Shown here piece by piece: positions 1-7,858 of a DNA stretch of 10,088 bases. The notes under the pieces are model-generated. The model did not search any database, was not told where the DNA came from, and was given only the letters and a program-made list of their open reading frames with translations. Positions within the stretch are counted from its first letter, which is position 1, and every line of letters begins with the position of its first letter. The DNA is taken from positions 1-10,088 of the forward strand of contig JALXCH010000642.1 of the NCBI GenBank assembly GCA_026991005.1, in the 5' to 3' direction. Position numbers and translations under genes: made by a program. This DNA comes from Calditrichia bacterium (GTDB lineage: Bacteria > Calditrichota > Calditrichia > RBG-13-44-9).

Positions 1-30
1 GCATATAATAGCAAACCCGTTAAATTCTTC

Positions 31-59
31 TTGACAAAATCATTATACTTCAATAATTT
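31..59 (+). promoter_or_regulatory. Putative promoter of rpoN
   Basis: TTGACA (31-36) is a perfect -35 hexamer. A 17-base spacer leads to TAATTT (54-59), a weak -10. It also fits the Bacteroidota-like pattern TTG-N20-TAnnTT. The rpoN start codon is 50 bases downstream, a normal leader length. The -35 is convincing and the -10 is poor, so the exact start of transcription is uncertain. Confidence 0.5.
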
Positions 60-109
60 ACTACAGAAATTATGCCAAACGGATCAAAGAAAAGCAGGGT
101 ACGGAATTT

Positions 110-1579
110 ATGGTAAAACTGACTCAACAATTAAGCCTGGAACAGCGTCTGACACCACAGCAAATTTTGCTCTCCACCTTATTGCAGCTTCCTATTTTAA
201 GCCTGGAACAGAAAATTAAAACGGAGATGGAGCTCAATCCGGTGCTGGAAGAAGCTCCCGAACTGGAAGAAATCGAAGAAGAGGAAGAATTAATTGAAGA
301 AAATCCCGAGGAATCGGAAGAAATAAAAGAAGAATTTGAACAATTAGAAGATAACAACAAAACCGAAGAAGAAGAGAAATACGAAGAATTAGAAGATGAA
401 GTAAACTGGGAAGAATTGGTAAATGACGAAGAACAATACGAGTTCCGGCTTCCCAGGGAGAAACACGAAGATGAATACGAGCGTCCGGAGGTGTACCGCG
501 CCACCATGGCCGAACATCTTCTGGAGCAGCTTCGGATGTTAAACCTCTCCGAGGAGGATTTCCGGATTGGTGAATACATCATTTACAATTTGCGCGATGA
601 TGGATATCTGGATCCTGAAGTCACGGTAGAAAGTATTGCACAAATATTTAATCGCACCCCGGAAGAAGTAGAGCGGATTCTCAAACAAATTCAAACCTTT
701 GATCCCGTAGGCATTGCCGCCCGAAATCTGCAGGAATGTCTGGAAATCCAGTTAAAAAATCTGGAGCTTAACGGAAAGAAAAACCTGGCTTTACGTATTA
801 TCCAGGAAGCATACCACGATTTTGTGAACAAACGGTACGAAAAAGTCGCCGATACACTCAACGTCTCTCTGGAAGAGATTAAGGAAGCGCTGGAAGTCAT
901 CAACAAATTAAATCCCAAACCGGGGGAAGGGCTCTGGGATTCCCGCCAGAATTACATTATTCCGGATTTCATTGTGGAAAAGGTGGATGATGAACTGGTC
1001 ATTTCTTTAAATGAATGGAACATGCCCGGACTGCAAATCAGTCCCCATTACCGCAAGCTCATCAGCCAGGCACGGAAACTGGATAAGGACGTGCGCCAGT
1101 TCCTCCGCAAAAAAGTGGAGAGTGCCAAATGGTTCATCAATGCGCTGCACCAGCGGCGGGCCACCATGCTGAAAGTAATGCATGCCATTGTGGATTTACA
1201 ACGGGACTTCTTTGAGAAAGGTCCGGAACACATTAAACCGATGATTATGAAAGATGTAGCCAATCGCATCGGGATGGATATTTCCACGGTAAGTCGGGTG
1301 GTAAATGGTAAATACGTTCAGACCGATTATGGTGTATTCGAATTAAAATACTTCTTTAACGAGGGGATGGAGACGGCGGATGGAGAAGAAATCTCCACCC
1401 TGCGTATCAAGGAACAGCTCAAAGAAATTATTGAGAATGAAGATCCCCACAAACCATTAAGCGATGAAAAAATTGCGGAAATTCTGAAACAAAAAGGCAT
1501 TCCCATTGCCCGACGCACCGTGGCGAAATATCGCGAACAATTGGGCATTCCCATTGCCCGCCTGAGGCGGAAGATCTAA
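110..1579 (+). CDS. rpoN: RNA polymerase sigma-54 factor (RpoN)
   Basis: Alternative sigma factor that directs RNA polymerase to -24/-12 promoters and needs AAA+ enhancer-binding activators to open them. The 489 residues are close to the family's usual length. Region I (about 1-46) is Gln/Leu-rich with LTPQQILLSTLLQLP. Region II (about 47-125) is very acidic, with Glu/Asp making up more than half of 47-105. The core-binding region follows (about 130-320, with FDPVGIAARNLQECL near 198-211). A helix-turn-helix lies near 379-400 (MKDVANRIGMDISTVSRVVN), and the RpoN box ARRTVAKYRE is intact at 467-476. The ATG at 110 is chosen because region I starts at once; the ribosome-binding site is weak (AGGG, 96-99). 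No lptB or hpf neighbour, common around rpoN elsewhere, is in view. A 17-base direct repeat flanks the RpoN-box codons (see findings). Identity is secure. Confidence 0.97.
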   Translation: MVKLTQQLSLEQRLTPQQILLSTLLQLPILSLEQKIKTEMELNPVLEEAPELEEIEEEEELIEENPEESEEIKEEFEQLEDNNKTEEEEKYEELEDEVNWEELVNDEEQYEFRLPREKHEDEYERPEVYRATMAEHLLEQLRMLNLSEEDFRIGEYIIYNLRDDGYLDPEVTVESIAQIFNRTPEEVERILKQIQTFDPVGIAARNLQECLEIQLKNLELNGKKNLALRIIQEAYHDFVNKRYEKVADTLNVSLEEIKEALEVINKLNPKPGEGLWDSRQNYIIPDFIVEKVDDELVISLNEWNMPGLQISPHYRKLISQARKLDKDVRQFLRKKVESAKWFINALHQRRATMLKVMHAIVDLQRDFFEKGPEHIKPMIMKDVANRIGMDISTVSRVVNGKYVQTDYGVFELKYFFNEGMETADGEEISTLRIKEQLKEIIENEDPHKPLSDEKIAEILKQKGIPIARRTVAKYREQLGIPIARLRRKI

Positions 1580-1643
1580 TCTTTCCGGTTTTACTGATAA
1601 AATACTCGAATGTTTTTATTCATGCAAAAAGTACAGCAACCTC

Positions 1644-1706
1644 TCATTCTGAGCCTTCCGCAAGGAAGGCGAAGAATCTCTCTGCGTAAGCAGTATGAAG
1701 AATCTC
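1644..1706 (+). repeat. Intergenic repeat, family A, diverged copy with two tetraloop hairpins
   Basis: The outer arms TCATTCTGAG and GAAGAATCTC match the family A copies at 9174-9215 and 9722-9763. Between them is a perfect 7-bp hairpin, GCCTTCC-GCAA-GGAAGGC (1653-1670). A second right arm, TGAAGAATCTC (1696-1706), follows after another small hairpin, CTGC-GTAA-GCAG (1682-1693). Both loops are of GNRA type. The unit therefore looks like one full copy plus a tandem half copy. It lies 64 bases after the rpoN stop and could act as a 3' processing or stability element, though no T tract follows. Confidence 0.7.
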
Positions 1707-1770
1707 ATAAAATGAGTTTTTAATGAATTTCTGAAATTCGGGAAAATTTTCAAACAAAAAAGTTATACTT

Positions 1771-1799
1771 TTGTACTTTTTGATTTTTGAAGATATGTT
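1771..1799 (+). promoter_or_regulatory. Weak promoter candidate for the secreted protein gene
   Basis: TTGTAC (1771-1776), a 17-base spacer, then TATGTT (1794-1799). This is the same TTG-N20-TAnnTT layout seen before rpoN and hslV. It would leave a leader of roughly 135 bases before the start codon. The stretch is AT-rich, so a chance match is quite possible. Confidence 0.28.
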
Positions 1800-1941
1800 T
1801 TTACGGGAAGATTTCCAGATGTTTTTGGTTTGATTCCAAACCATCGGTCACATATTTTTCCAGCAAAAACGATCCAGCAACAACAATTCAACCCTCTTTT
1901 TTCTGGCTATTAAAGTACTTTTCATCTTAAGGAGGAATGAG

Positions 1942-3606
1942 ATGAAAACCGCTTTTTTAATGGGATTTATTCTTTTCAGTGTATTATGGGCACAGGATTG
2001 GAAACAGTATCCCTATATTCCGCCTGGCGGAGAGATTGCTTTTCCCGTAGATGAAGGAAACCACCCGGATTACGGCGGAAGCCTTGGGCAGGGGATGGAA
2101 TGGTGGTATCTCAATTTTCACCTGCAGGGGGTAAACAGCAATCGTCATTATTCCGCCATGGTTACTTATTTCGATTTTCTCCTTTACCCACGGATTATCA
2201 ACATTGCTGACGAAGACCAGCACCTATTTTACTCCCAGACTTCTCTGGGAATTTTACAATCCAGCACCGATTCTTTAAACATCCATTATTTTACTTACAC
2301 CGGGGATACGGATTACTTTCGGAACTTACGGGATTCCAGCGGCATGTTGCCTTTTCAGTACGAGCTACAGGCGGGCGACGGGGATTATCAACTGAATGTC
2401 ACGCTGGATCTGGTCAAGCGTCCCCTCCTTATTGGGCAGGATGGGCTTATTTTCTTTACCACCGGAAGCTCTTATTACTACAGCCTTACCTACATGAACG
2501 TCCAGGGGAACCTGGTTTTTGCGGGTGTGACCGATTCCGTTACCGGTGTAGCCTGGATGGATCACCAATATGGGCCATTTATGGTGGGACCGGGTGGTGC
2601 CGAAAGTTACGAATGGTTTTCTGTACAGCTTTCTAATGGAGTGGATATCTGCTTCTGGAACACCTTTACTGCCCAAAATATTATTCCGCAGGACGACCAC
2701 CACCGGTTAAGCACTCTGTACCTGAATGACACCACGCAGGATACCACCTCCCGGTTTCAACTCCACCGCCTTCAGTATTGGCTTTACGAACCGAATGCCT
2801 ATTTTGCCAGCCAATTCAATTATGTGGATACCCTGCATCAGATTGATATTACCATTACACCCGTCTTTCAGGAGCAGGTGGTCCCATTTGTGAATATGCA
2901 ATACTTCTGGGAGGGGAGTTGCCAGGTAAGCGGGACGTACCAGGGAAATCCCGTTTCCGGAGTGGCTTTTGCGGAGCTACTGCACATTTATCGCGAGCCT
3001 ATGGTGGATTTGCTTTCCCCCAACGGAGGAGAAATAATTCAGGATACATTCAGGGTAAACTGGCAGTTGCAAAATCCCGACGAAGGAAACCCGTTACAGT
3101 ACGACCTGTTTTACAGTCCCGATAGCGGGGCGCATTTTTATCCTCTGGCACAGGCACTAACGGATACCAGCTACCTGTGGGATGTATCCGGCTTCCCCTC
3201 CGGTACCGGATACCTTTTAAGCGTGGTGGGGTATTCTGTAGATTCCACTATTGTGGGTGCCGATACCTCTGATGGGTATTTCTCTGTACAATCTTCCAGT
3301 GCCGTTTCCCGCGAAAATACAGTGCCTGCTACCTTTGCTTTGATGAATGCCTACCCCAATCCCTTTAATGGGCGATTAACCGTAACATTTCGGAATATTT
3401 CCCGAACTCGGGTAAGTTTTCAGGTGTACGATGTGCTGGGGCACCTCATTTATACCGCACCGGTAAAAACATTTCTTCCGGGAACACACCGTTTGTACTG
3501 GAATGCGAATAGCGATTCCGGATGGCCGGTAAGCTCCGGAATCTATGTAATCCGCCTGAAAAACGAACACCGGGTTTTTACCCGAAAAGTGGTACTGGTG
3601 CGGTAA
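1942..3606 (+). CDS. Secreted CrtC/AttH-like lipocalin protein with T9SS sorting domain
   Basis: Predicted secreted or surface protein of 554 residues; substrate unknown. Residues 1-17 are a signal peptide (MKTAFLMGFILFSVLWA, cleavage likely after WA). About 45-352 resembles the AttH / carotenoid 1,2-hydratase (CrtC) lipocalin-like family: EWWY at 53-56, WMDHQYG at 205-211, EWFSVQLSNG at 224-233, and a closing GNPVSGVAFAEL near 335-346. About 353-450 looks like an Ig/FN3-like beta domain (SPNGGE at 359-364). About 468-554 is a Por/T9SS C-terminal sorting domain (YPNPFN 471-476, VYDVLG 495-500, SSGIYVIRL 531-539), implying outer-membrane export by type IX secretion. The start has an ideal ribosome-binding site, AAGGAGG (1929-1935), 6 bases upstream. 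It stands alone between two gaps and no carotenoid genes are nearby, so a pigment-hydratase role is not supported; a lipid-like or hydrophobic ligand is only an inference from the fold. Confidence 0.85.
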   Translation: MKTAFLMGFILFSVLWAQDWKQYPYIPPGGEIAFPVDEGNHPDYGGSLGQGMEWWYLNFHLQGVNSNRHYSAMVTYFDFLLYPRIINIADEDQHLFYSQTSLGILQSSTDSLNIHYFTYTGDTDYFRNLRDSSGMLPFQYELQAGDGDYQLNVTLDLVKRPLLIGQDGLIFFTTGSSYYYSLTYMNVQGNLVFAGVTDSVTGVAWMDHQYGPFMVGPGGAESYEWFSVQLSNGVDICFWNTFTAQNIIPQDDHHRLSTLYLNDTTQDTTSRFQLHRLQYWLYEPNAYFASQFNYVDTLHQIDITITPVFQEQVVPFVNMQYFWEGSCQVSGTYQGNPVSGVAFAELLHIYREPMVDLLSPNGGEIIQDTFRVNWQLQNPDEGNPLQYDLFYSPDSGAHFYPLAQALTDTSYLWDVSGFPSGTGYLLSVVGYSVDSTIVGADTSDGYFSVQSSSAVSRENTVPATFALMNAYPNPFNGRLTVTFRNISRTRVSFQVYDVLGHLIYTAPVKTFLPGTHRLYWNANSDSGWPVSSGIYVIRLKNEHRVFTRKVVLVR

Positions 3607-3875
3607 CCGCTGGGTATTACTGTACTTAAAACCCGTCAGGTATTCGTCAGGAAGCATTCTTTCCGGAAAAAAAACATTCGTTCGAGAAGAAAGAGCAATT
3701 CTTCCCCGGGGAGATTACATCCGTTTTTCATTTTCACGGGATATATTTCGAATTAAAAAATCGCATTTCTTCCAACTTTAATGAAAAATAACCAGAAATT
3801 TCCGATTCGGTTGGTATCTCTAATAAAATTCTGTAAATTAATCCGGTTAAAACAAAACGGAAACAGGGAGAATTT
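3607..3875. other. Gap between the secreted protein gene and hslV
   Basis: This 269-base AT-rich stretch has no credible gene. The hslV promoter candidate is at 3811-3839. A short inverted repeat GAAGAA/TTCTTC (3686-3704) and a CCCCGGGG palindrome (3704-3711) are present, but neither is followed by a T run. No confident terminator for the upstream gene was found. Minus-strand open frames reaching into hslV are shadows. Confidence 0.55.
3811..3839 (+). promoter_or_regulatory. Putative promoter of the hslVU run
   Basis: TTGGTA (3811-3816), a 17-base spacer, then TAAATT (3834-3839), which matches the sigma-70 -10 consensus at 4 of 6 positions. It also fits TTG-N20-TAnnTT. The hslV start codon follows 36 bases later. 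No heat-shock operator such as a CIRCE inverted repeat was seen. Confidence 0.42.
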
Positions 3876-4424
3876 ATGGGCACAGAAGAGCTGAAAATAC
3901 ACAGCACCACAATATTGGGAATGGTGCACAATGGGCAGGCTGCCATAGCTGGAGATGGACAGGTGACGTTTGGGAACACGATTATGAAACACAGCAGTCG
4001 GAAGATTCGTCGCCTTTACAACGACAAAATTCTGGCTGGTTTTGCGGGGGCGGCTGCCGATGCGTTTACGTTGTTCGAACGGTTCGAGGAAAAACTTAAG
4101 CAGTACAATGGTAATTTAACCCGCGCCGCCGTGGAAATGGCCAAGGAATGGCGCACGGATAAATTCTTACGGCGCCTGGAAGCCATGCTGGCGGTAGTGG
4201 ATTCGCAAACTGCGCTTATCATTTCCGGAACTGGCGACCTGGTGGAACCGGATGACAAAATTGTCGCCATCGGTTCCGGAGGCCCGTTTGCCCTCTCTGC
4301 GGCACGAGCGTTGAAACACCATACCTCTTTAACGGCAGAGGAAATTGTGAAAGAAGCGATGAATATTGCCGCAGATATTTGTATTTACACCAATCACCAT
4401 ATCAGCGTGGAAGTGCTAAAATAA
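3876..4424 (+). CDS. hslV: ATP-dependent protease subunit HslV (ClpQ)
   Basis: Proteolytic subunit of the cytoplasmic HslVU protease: a proteasome-beta-like, N-terminal-nucleophile threonine peptidase that forms stacked hexameric rings capped by HslU. Of its 182 residues, the first ten ([10 protein letters not shown]) precede the catalytic TTI motif. Thr11 should become the mature N-terminal nucleophile after the leader is removed. Other active-site residues are in place: Asp27 in [10 protein letters not shown] (mature Asp17) and Lys43 in [10 protein letters not shown] (mature Lys33). [18 protein letters not shown] (54-71), AIGSGGPFA (131-139) and the near-terminal DICIYTNHH (167-175) are family hallmarks. 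The ATG at 3876 has GGGAG (3866-3870) 5 bases upstream. hslU follows after 21 bases, the usual pairing. Identity is secure. Confidence 0.97.
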   Translation: MGTEELKIHSTTILGMVHNGQAAIAGDGQVTFGNTIMKHSSRKIRRLYNDKILAGFAGAAADAFTLFERFEEKLKQYNGNLTRAAVEMAKEWRTDKFLRRLEAMLAVVDSQTALIISGTGDLVEPDDKIVAIGSGGPFALSAARALKHHTSLTAEEIVKEAMNIAADICIYTNHHISVEVLK

Positions 4425-4434
4425 ACCAGAAAAC

Positions 4435-4438
4435 GAGG
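4435..4438 (+). promoter_or_regulatory. Ribosome-binding site that sets the hslU start
   Basis: GAGG at 4435-4438 lies 7 bases before the ATG at 4446 but only 1 base before an in-frame TTG at 4440. The spacing supports the ATG as the true start, shortening the longest open frame by two codons. Confidence 0.7.
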
Positions 4439-4445
4439 ATTGAGC

Positions 4446-5837
4446 ATGAACGAAAAATTGAAAGAATTAACTCCCCGGGAGATTGTTGCCGAACTGGATA
4501 AATACATTATTGGGCAGGATGCTGCCAAACGTATGGTTGCGATTGCGTTGCGAAATCGCTGGAGACGCCAGCAGGTAACCTCAAGCATTCGGGAAGAGAT
4601 TATGCCCAACAATATCATCCTCATCGGCCCCACCGGTGTGGGAAAAACGGAAATCAGTCGGCGATTAGCCCGATTAGCCAGAGCACCGTTTATTAAAGTA
4701 GAAGCTTCCAAATTTACCGAAGTGGGTTACGTGGGCCGCGATGTGGAGAGCATGATTCGCGATCTGGTGGATATTGGTGTGAATATGGTTCGGGAAGAGA
4801 TGACTCAGAAAGTACAGGGGAAAGCCCGGGAACGTGCCATCGAGCGCCTGCTGGATATTTTAATTCCCCGTCCTAAAGTTCCACCTCCACCACCGGGATT
4901 TTCGGAACCTTCCGTGTCGGCTCCCATTGCTACCGAAGGGGAGGAAGAACGGCACCAGAAAGTGCGCGAAAAATTCCGCCAGATGTTGTTAAATGGCGAA
5001 CTGGACAAACGGGAAGTGGAACTGGATGTTCCCACCGAATCCATGCCCATGATGCAAATTTTCTCCCCGATTGGAATAGAGGAGATGGGGCTTAACATCC
5101 GGGAATTATTTGGGAACCTCATGCCCAAAAAAATGAAGAAGCGCAAAGTTACCGTTAAAGAAGCGTTGATTATTCTGACCCAGGAGGAAGCACAGAAACT
5201 GATTGATATGGATGCGGTGGTGAAGGAAGCGATTCACCGGGTGGAGAATGCCGGAATTGTTTTTCTGGATGAAATTGATAAAATTGCCGGTGGCGGCGGG
5301 GGAGGACAGGGGCCCGACGTCAGCCGGGAAGGCGTCCAGCGCGACCTCCTTCCCGTGGTGGAAGGAACCACGGTGGTTACCAAATACGGTATGGTGAAGA
5401 CAGACCATATTTTGTTTATTGCCTCCGGGGCTTTCCACGTTTCTAAACCTTCCGATTTAATCCCCGAACTGCAGGGACGTTTCCCTATTCGGGTGGAACT
5501 GAACAGCCTGACCACCGAGGACTTTATCCGCATCCTCACCGAACCCGAAAATGCGTTGATTAAGCAGTATCAGGAATTGTTAAAAACTGAGGGTGTAACG
5601 CTAAAGTTTACCGACGATGCCCTGCGGGAAATTGCCGAAACTGCCAGCTATGTAAACAGCAAAGCCGAAAATATCGGTGCCCGCCGTCTGCATACCATTT
5701 TAAGCACTTTGCTGGAAAATTTACTGTTCGAAGCGCCCGATCTGGAAGAAAAGGAAGTTACCATTGACGGCGAATTCGTCCGCAATAAATTGAAAAATAT
5801 TGTGGAAGATGAAGACCTGCGCAGGTACATTCTGTAA
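4446..5837 (+). CDS. hslU: ATP-dependent protease ATPase subunit HslU (ClpY)
   Basis: AAA+ unfoldase that recognises, unfolds and threads proteins into HslV. 463 residues from the chosen ATG, a normal length. N-terminal [16 protein letters not shown] (9-24) is typical. Walker A is GPTGVGKT (61-68), the pore loop GYVG is at 94-97, Walker B IVFLDE is at 271-276, the GRFPIRVEL segment with the likely arginine finger is at 344-352, and the sensor-2 GARR motif is at 411-414. The inserted I domain (about 111-240) has a proline-rich loop (PPPPP, 146-150). A six-glycine run (282-287) follows the Walker B segment. The C-terminus ends in RRYIL, matching the hydrophobic tail that docks into HslV. It follows hslV by 21 bases and argF starts 50 bases after it, so co-transcription is likely. 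Identity is secure. Confidence 0.97.
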   Translation: MNEKLKELTPREIVAELDKYIIGQDAAKRMVAIALRNRWRRQQVTSSIREEIMPNNIILIGPTGVGKTEISRRLARLARAPFIKVEASKFTEVGYVGRDVESMIRDLVDIGVNMVREEMTQKVQGKARERAIERLLDILIPRPKVPPPPPGFSEPSVSAPIATEGEEERHQKVREKFRQMLLNGELDKREVELDVPTESMPMMQIFSPIGIEEMGLNIRELFGNLMPKKMKKRKVTVKEALIILTQEEAQKLIDMDAVVKEAIHRVENAGIVFLDEIDKIAGGGGGGQGPDVSREGVQRDLLPVVEGTTVVTKYGMVKTDHILFIASGAFHVSKPSDLIPELQGRFPIRVELNSLTTEDFIRILTEPENALIKQYQELLKTEGVTLKFTDDALREIAETASYVNSKAENIGARRLHTILSTLLENLLFEAPDLEEKEVTIDGEFVRNKLKNIVEDEDLRRYIL

Positions 5838-5887
5838 TTTAATGAGTGCATTCAAGGAGTAAGGCGAATTAAGGAAAGGAGAGAGCT

Positions 5888-6820
5888 GTGAAAAAGGATT
5901 TTATTTCCATTGCCGATTTAACCCGGGACGAAATATTTGAAATATTCGAGCTGACCCGAAAGCTAAAGGAGATGGTGAAAAAACGTGAAGAGCACCACCT
6001 GTTAAAAGGGTACACCCTGGCAATGATTTTTGCGAAACCCTCGGCACGTACACGTATTTCCTTCGAGACGGGGATTTATCAGCTGGGTGGGTATGCTTTG
6101 TATCTGGCACCCACGGATATTGGGATTGGCAAACGCGAAGCGGTTAAGGATATTGCCCGGGTCATTTCCCGTTACAACGACCTGATTATGGCACGGCTGT
6201 TTGCGCATTCGGATATGGAAGAGCTGGCAGCATACGCCACGGTTCCGGTCATCAACGGATTAACCGACTATAATCATCCCTGCCAGATTATGGCAGATGC
6301 ATTTACCATTCTGGAACATCGCGGTACCTTGCAGGATTTGAAAATCGTTTATATTGGCGATGGCAACAATATTGCTCATTCCTGGATAAATTTTGCTTCC
6401 CGGGTACCCATTCATCTCACCATCTGCACTCCCAGGGATTACCAGCCCGATGCGAACACCTTAAAAAATGCCCGGGATGCAGGAATTAGCACCATTGAAA
6501 TCCTCTCCGATCCCATCGAAGCGGTTAAAGATGCCGATATTGTGTATACCGACGTATGGGCAAGCATGGGGCAGGAAGAAGAGGCAGAAATTCGGAAGAA
6601 GATTTTTCAACCCTATCAGGTGAATAGTGCATTGCTTAAACATGCCAAACCGGATGTAAAAGTGATGCACTGCTTACCCGCCCATCGCGGTGACGAAATT
6701 ACCGATGAGGTTCTGGACGGCCCTCATTCCATTGTATTCGACGAAGCGGAAAATCGAATGCACGTCCAGAAAGCAATTATGGTAAAACTGGTGGAAAATT
6801 TCAAAAAATCCCGTGGTTAA
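5888..6820 (+). CDS. argF: Ornithine carbamoyltransferase
   Basis: Catalyses carbamoyl phosphate + L-ornithine to L-citrulline + phosphate in cytoplasmic arginine biosynthesis. 310 residues, normal for the family. The carbamoyl-phosphate motif is SARTR (52-56), a variant of the usual STRTR that keeps Ser, both Arg and Thr. HPCQ is at 130-133, the ornithine-side DVWASMG at 222-228, and the catalytic HCLP at 261-264. The SMG motif argues for ornithine as substrate rather than the acetyl- or succinyl-ornithine enzymes of some Bacteroidota, or aspartate carbamoyltransferase. The start is GTG, 6 bases after a strong GGAG (5878-5881). No other arginine gene is in the window. Its last 8 bases overlap the next gene. 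The arginine-synthesis role is inferred from the family; a catabolic role cannot be excluded. Confidence 0.95.
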   Translation: MKKDFISIADLTRDEIFEIFELTRKLKEMVKKREEHHLLKGYTLAMIFAKPSARTRISFETGIYQLGGYALYLAPTDIGIGKREAVKDIARVISRYNDLIMARLFAHSDMEELAAYATVPVINGLTDYNHPCQIMADAFTILEHRGTLQDLKIVYIGDGNNIAHSWINFASRVPIHLTICTPRDYQPDANTLKNARDAGISTIEILSDPIEAVKDADIVYTDVWASMGQEEEAEIRKKIFQPYQVNSALLKHAKPDVKVMHCLPAHRGDEITDEVLDGPHSIVFDEAENRMHVQKAIMVKLVENFKKSRG

Positions 6821-7829
6821 TCACCCTCTTACAATTCGCCCTCTTCGGGAGGAAGATTACCCCCTCTGGGATGTGCTTGTCCAATCCAGCAGTGTGGGAA
6901 CGGTGTTTCAGAAGAGCGACTATGTACGATGTGTGCAGGAAAGCTTTCGACGCCCTGCACACATCGTGGGTGTTTTTTCCGGCACCCGGTTGATTGGCGG
7001 CACCATCCTCTTCCCACAAAAAAAATTGTTTCTGGAATATAGCACTACGCCTTATTTCGTTCCCTACAACGGTATTGTGCTGAATGATTTCCCCTCCAAA
7101 CAATTTTATTACAATCGGATTGGTCAGCAAAACCGAATTATCCAGCAACTGCTGCAGTATGTGGAAAAGCGATTTGCTTTTGTGGAATTGCATTTACACA
7201 ACCAGTTTCCGGATGTTCGTCCCATTGTGTGGCAGGGCTGGGAGTTTATTCCCGAAATTACTGCGGTGAGTGACCTGCAGGAAGATATTTACGCCCGGAT
7301 GGATCGAGACCAGCGGCGACGGCTACGACGATTAGAAGAGAAAGATTTACGGCTCATCGATTCCTGTCCCCCGGAAACGCTGGTTAATCTCTGGAAGACC
7401 AGCTACCAGCGACACCATAAAAAACCTCCGCTTCCGGAAAAAGATTTGCTCTCTTTTGTGCAGAATTTAGTAAATAGCAAATTCGCCAGAATATGGGCTT
7501 TAACTTTAAAAAATAATGTTGTTACCGCTTTACTGGTAGTGGAGGATAAGGATACGGTGTATGCTCTGTTTTCCGGGCGTTCGGGGACTTCGGGTCTTTC
7601 CAGCGAGGAATTGTATCTTTTTTACCGGGTAATGCTTGCTTACCGTGAAACCGGAATACAAAAAATGGATTTTTTGGGCGCTATGGAACCCTCAATCGCA
7701 AAAGTGAAATTGGAGTTGGGTTCCCGCTTGCAACGCAGCGATAGAATACGCTATTTTCGAAATCCCGTTGTGAAAAATTTTGTTGGTTGGTGGGAGTTTC
7801 GCCAGCAGAAGCAGCGTTTGTTAAAATAG
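6813..7829 (+). CDS. FemAB/GNAT-like acyltransferase
   Basis: Predicted cytoplasmic acyl- or aminoacyltransferase of 338 residues with two GNAT-like halves, as in FemAB/CelD-type proteins (Acetyltransf_6). The N-terminal half opens with LTIRPLREEDYPLWD (6-20) and has a hydrophobic strand followed by GGTILFP (62-68). The C-terminal half has the basic segment RDQRRRLRRLEEK (165-177) and the FemAB-like run DFLGAMEPSIAKVKLELGS (286-304). FemAB relatives add amino acids to peptidoglycan bridges, while CelD-type relatives acylate polysaccharides; the substrate here is unknown. The GTG at 6813 overlaps the argF stop region by 8 bases. No strong ribosome-binding site precedes it, which suggests translational coupling, and the GNAT fold begins within a few residues of this start. 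The flippase gene 29 bases downstream points to surface glycan or envelope modification. Confidence 0.75.
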   Translation: MVNHPLTIRPLREEDYPLWDVLVQSSSVGTVFQKSDYVRCVQESFRRPAHIVGVFSGTRLIGGTILFPQKKLFLEYSTTPYFVPYNGIVLNDFPSKQFYYNRIGQQNRIIQQLLQYVEKRFAFVELHLHNQFPDVRPIVWQGWEFIPEITAVSDLQEDIYARMDRDQRRRLRRLEEKDLRLIDSCPPETLVNLWKTSYQRHHKKPPLPEKDLLSFVQNLVNSKFARIWALTLKNNVVTALLVVEDKDTVYALFSGRSGTSGLSSEELYLFYRVMLAYRETGIQKMDFLGAMEPSIAKVKLELGSRLQRSDRIRYFRNPVVKNFVGWWEFRQQKQRLLK

Positions 7830-7858
7830 CCATATTTGTTTCGACATACAGGAAATAG

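Larger units (their letters stand above)
1580..1941. other. Gene-free gap between rpoN and the secreted protein gene
   Basis: No credible coding sequence in this AT-rich 362-base gap. It holds a mosaic hairpin repeat (1644-1706), a weak promoter candidate (1771-1799) and a hairpin at 1826-1843 (TGGTTTG-ATTC-CAAACCA). The hairpin is not followed by a T run, so it is not a standard rho-independent terminator. No clear terminator for rpoN was found. A 66-codon open frame on the minus strand (1644-1844) runs through the repeat, has no family resemblance and is not accepted. Confidence 0.6.

Noticed and set aside
31..219. 62-codon open frame overlapping the rpoN start
   Set aside because: It starts at the TTG of the -35 hexamer, runs into rpoN in another frame and resembles no known protein.
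1644..1844. 66-codon minus-strand open frame in the rpoN downstream gap
   Set aside because: Its end is made from the family A repeat, composition is low-complexity Lys/Phe-rich, and there is no convincing start signal.
1904..1920. TGGC...GTAC before the secreted protein gene as a sigma-54 (-24/-12) promoter
   Set aside because: The GC element is not at the required 10-base distance from GG; no other intergenic -24/-12 match was found.
1942..3606. Carotenoid 1,2-hydratase (crtC) as a functional call
   Set aside because: Only the lipocalin-like fold signature is shared; the secretion signals and absence of carotenoid genes argue against that specific role.
5842..5862. Six-codon mini-frame (MSAFKE) between hslU and argF, as a possible attenuator leader
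   Set aside because: It has no ribosome-binding site, no arginine codons and no hairpin pair downstream.
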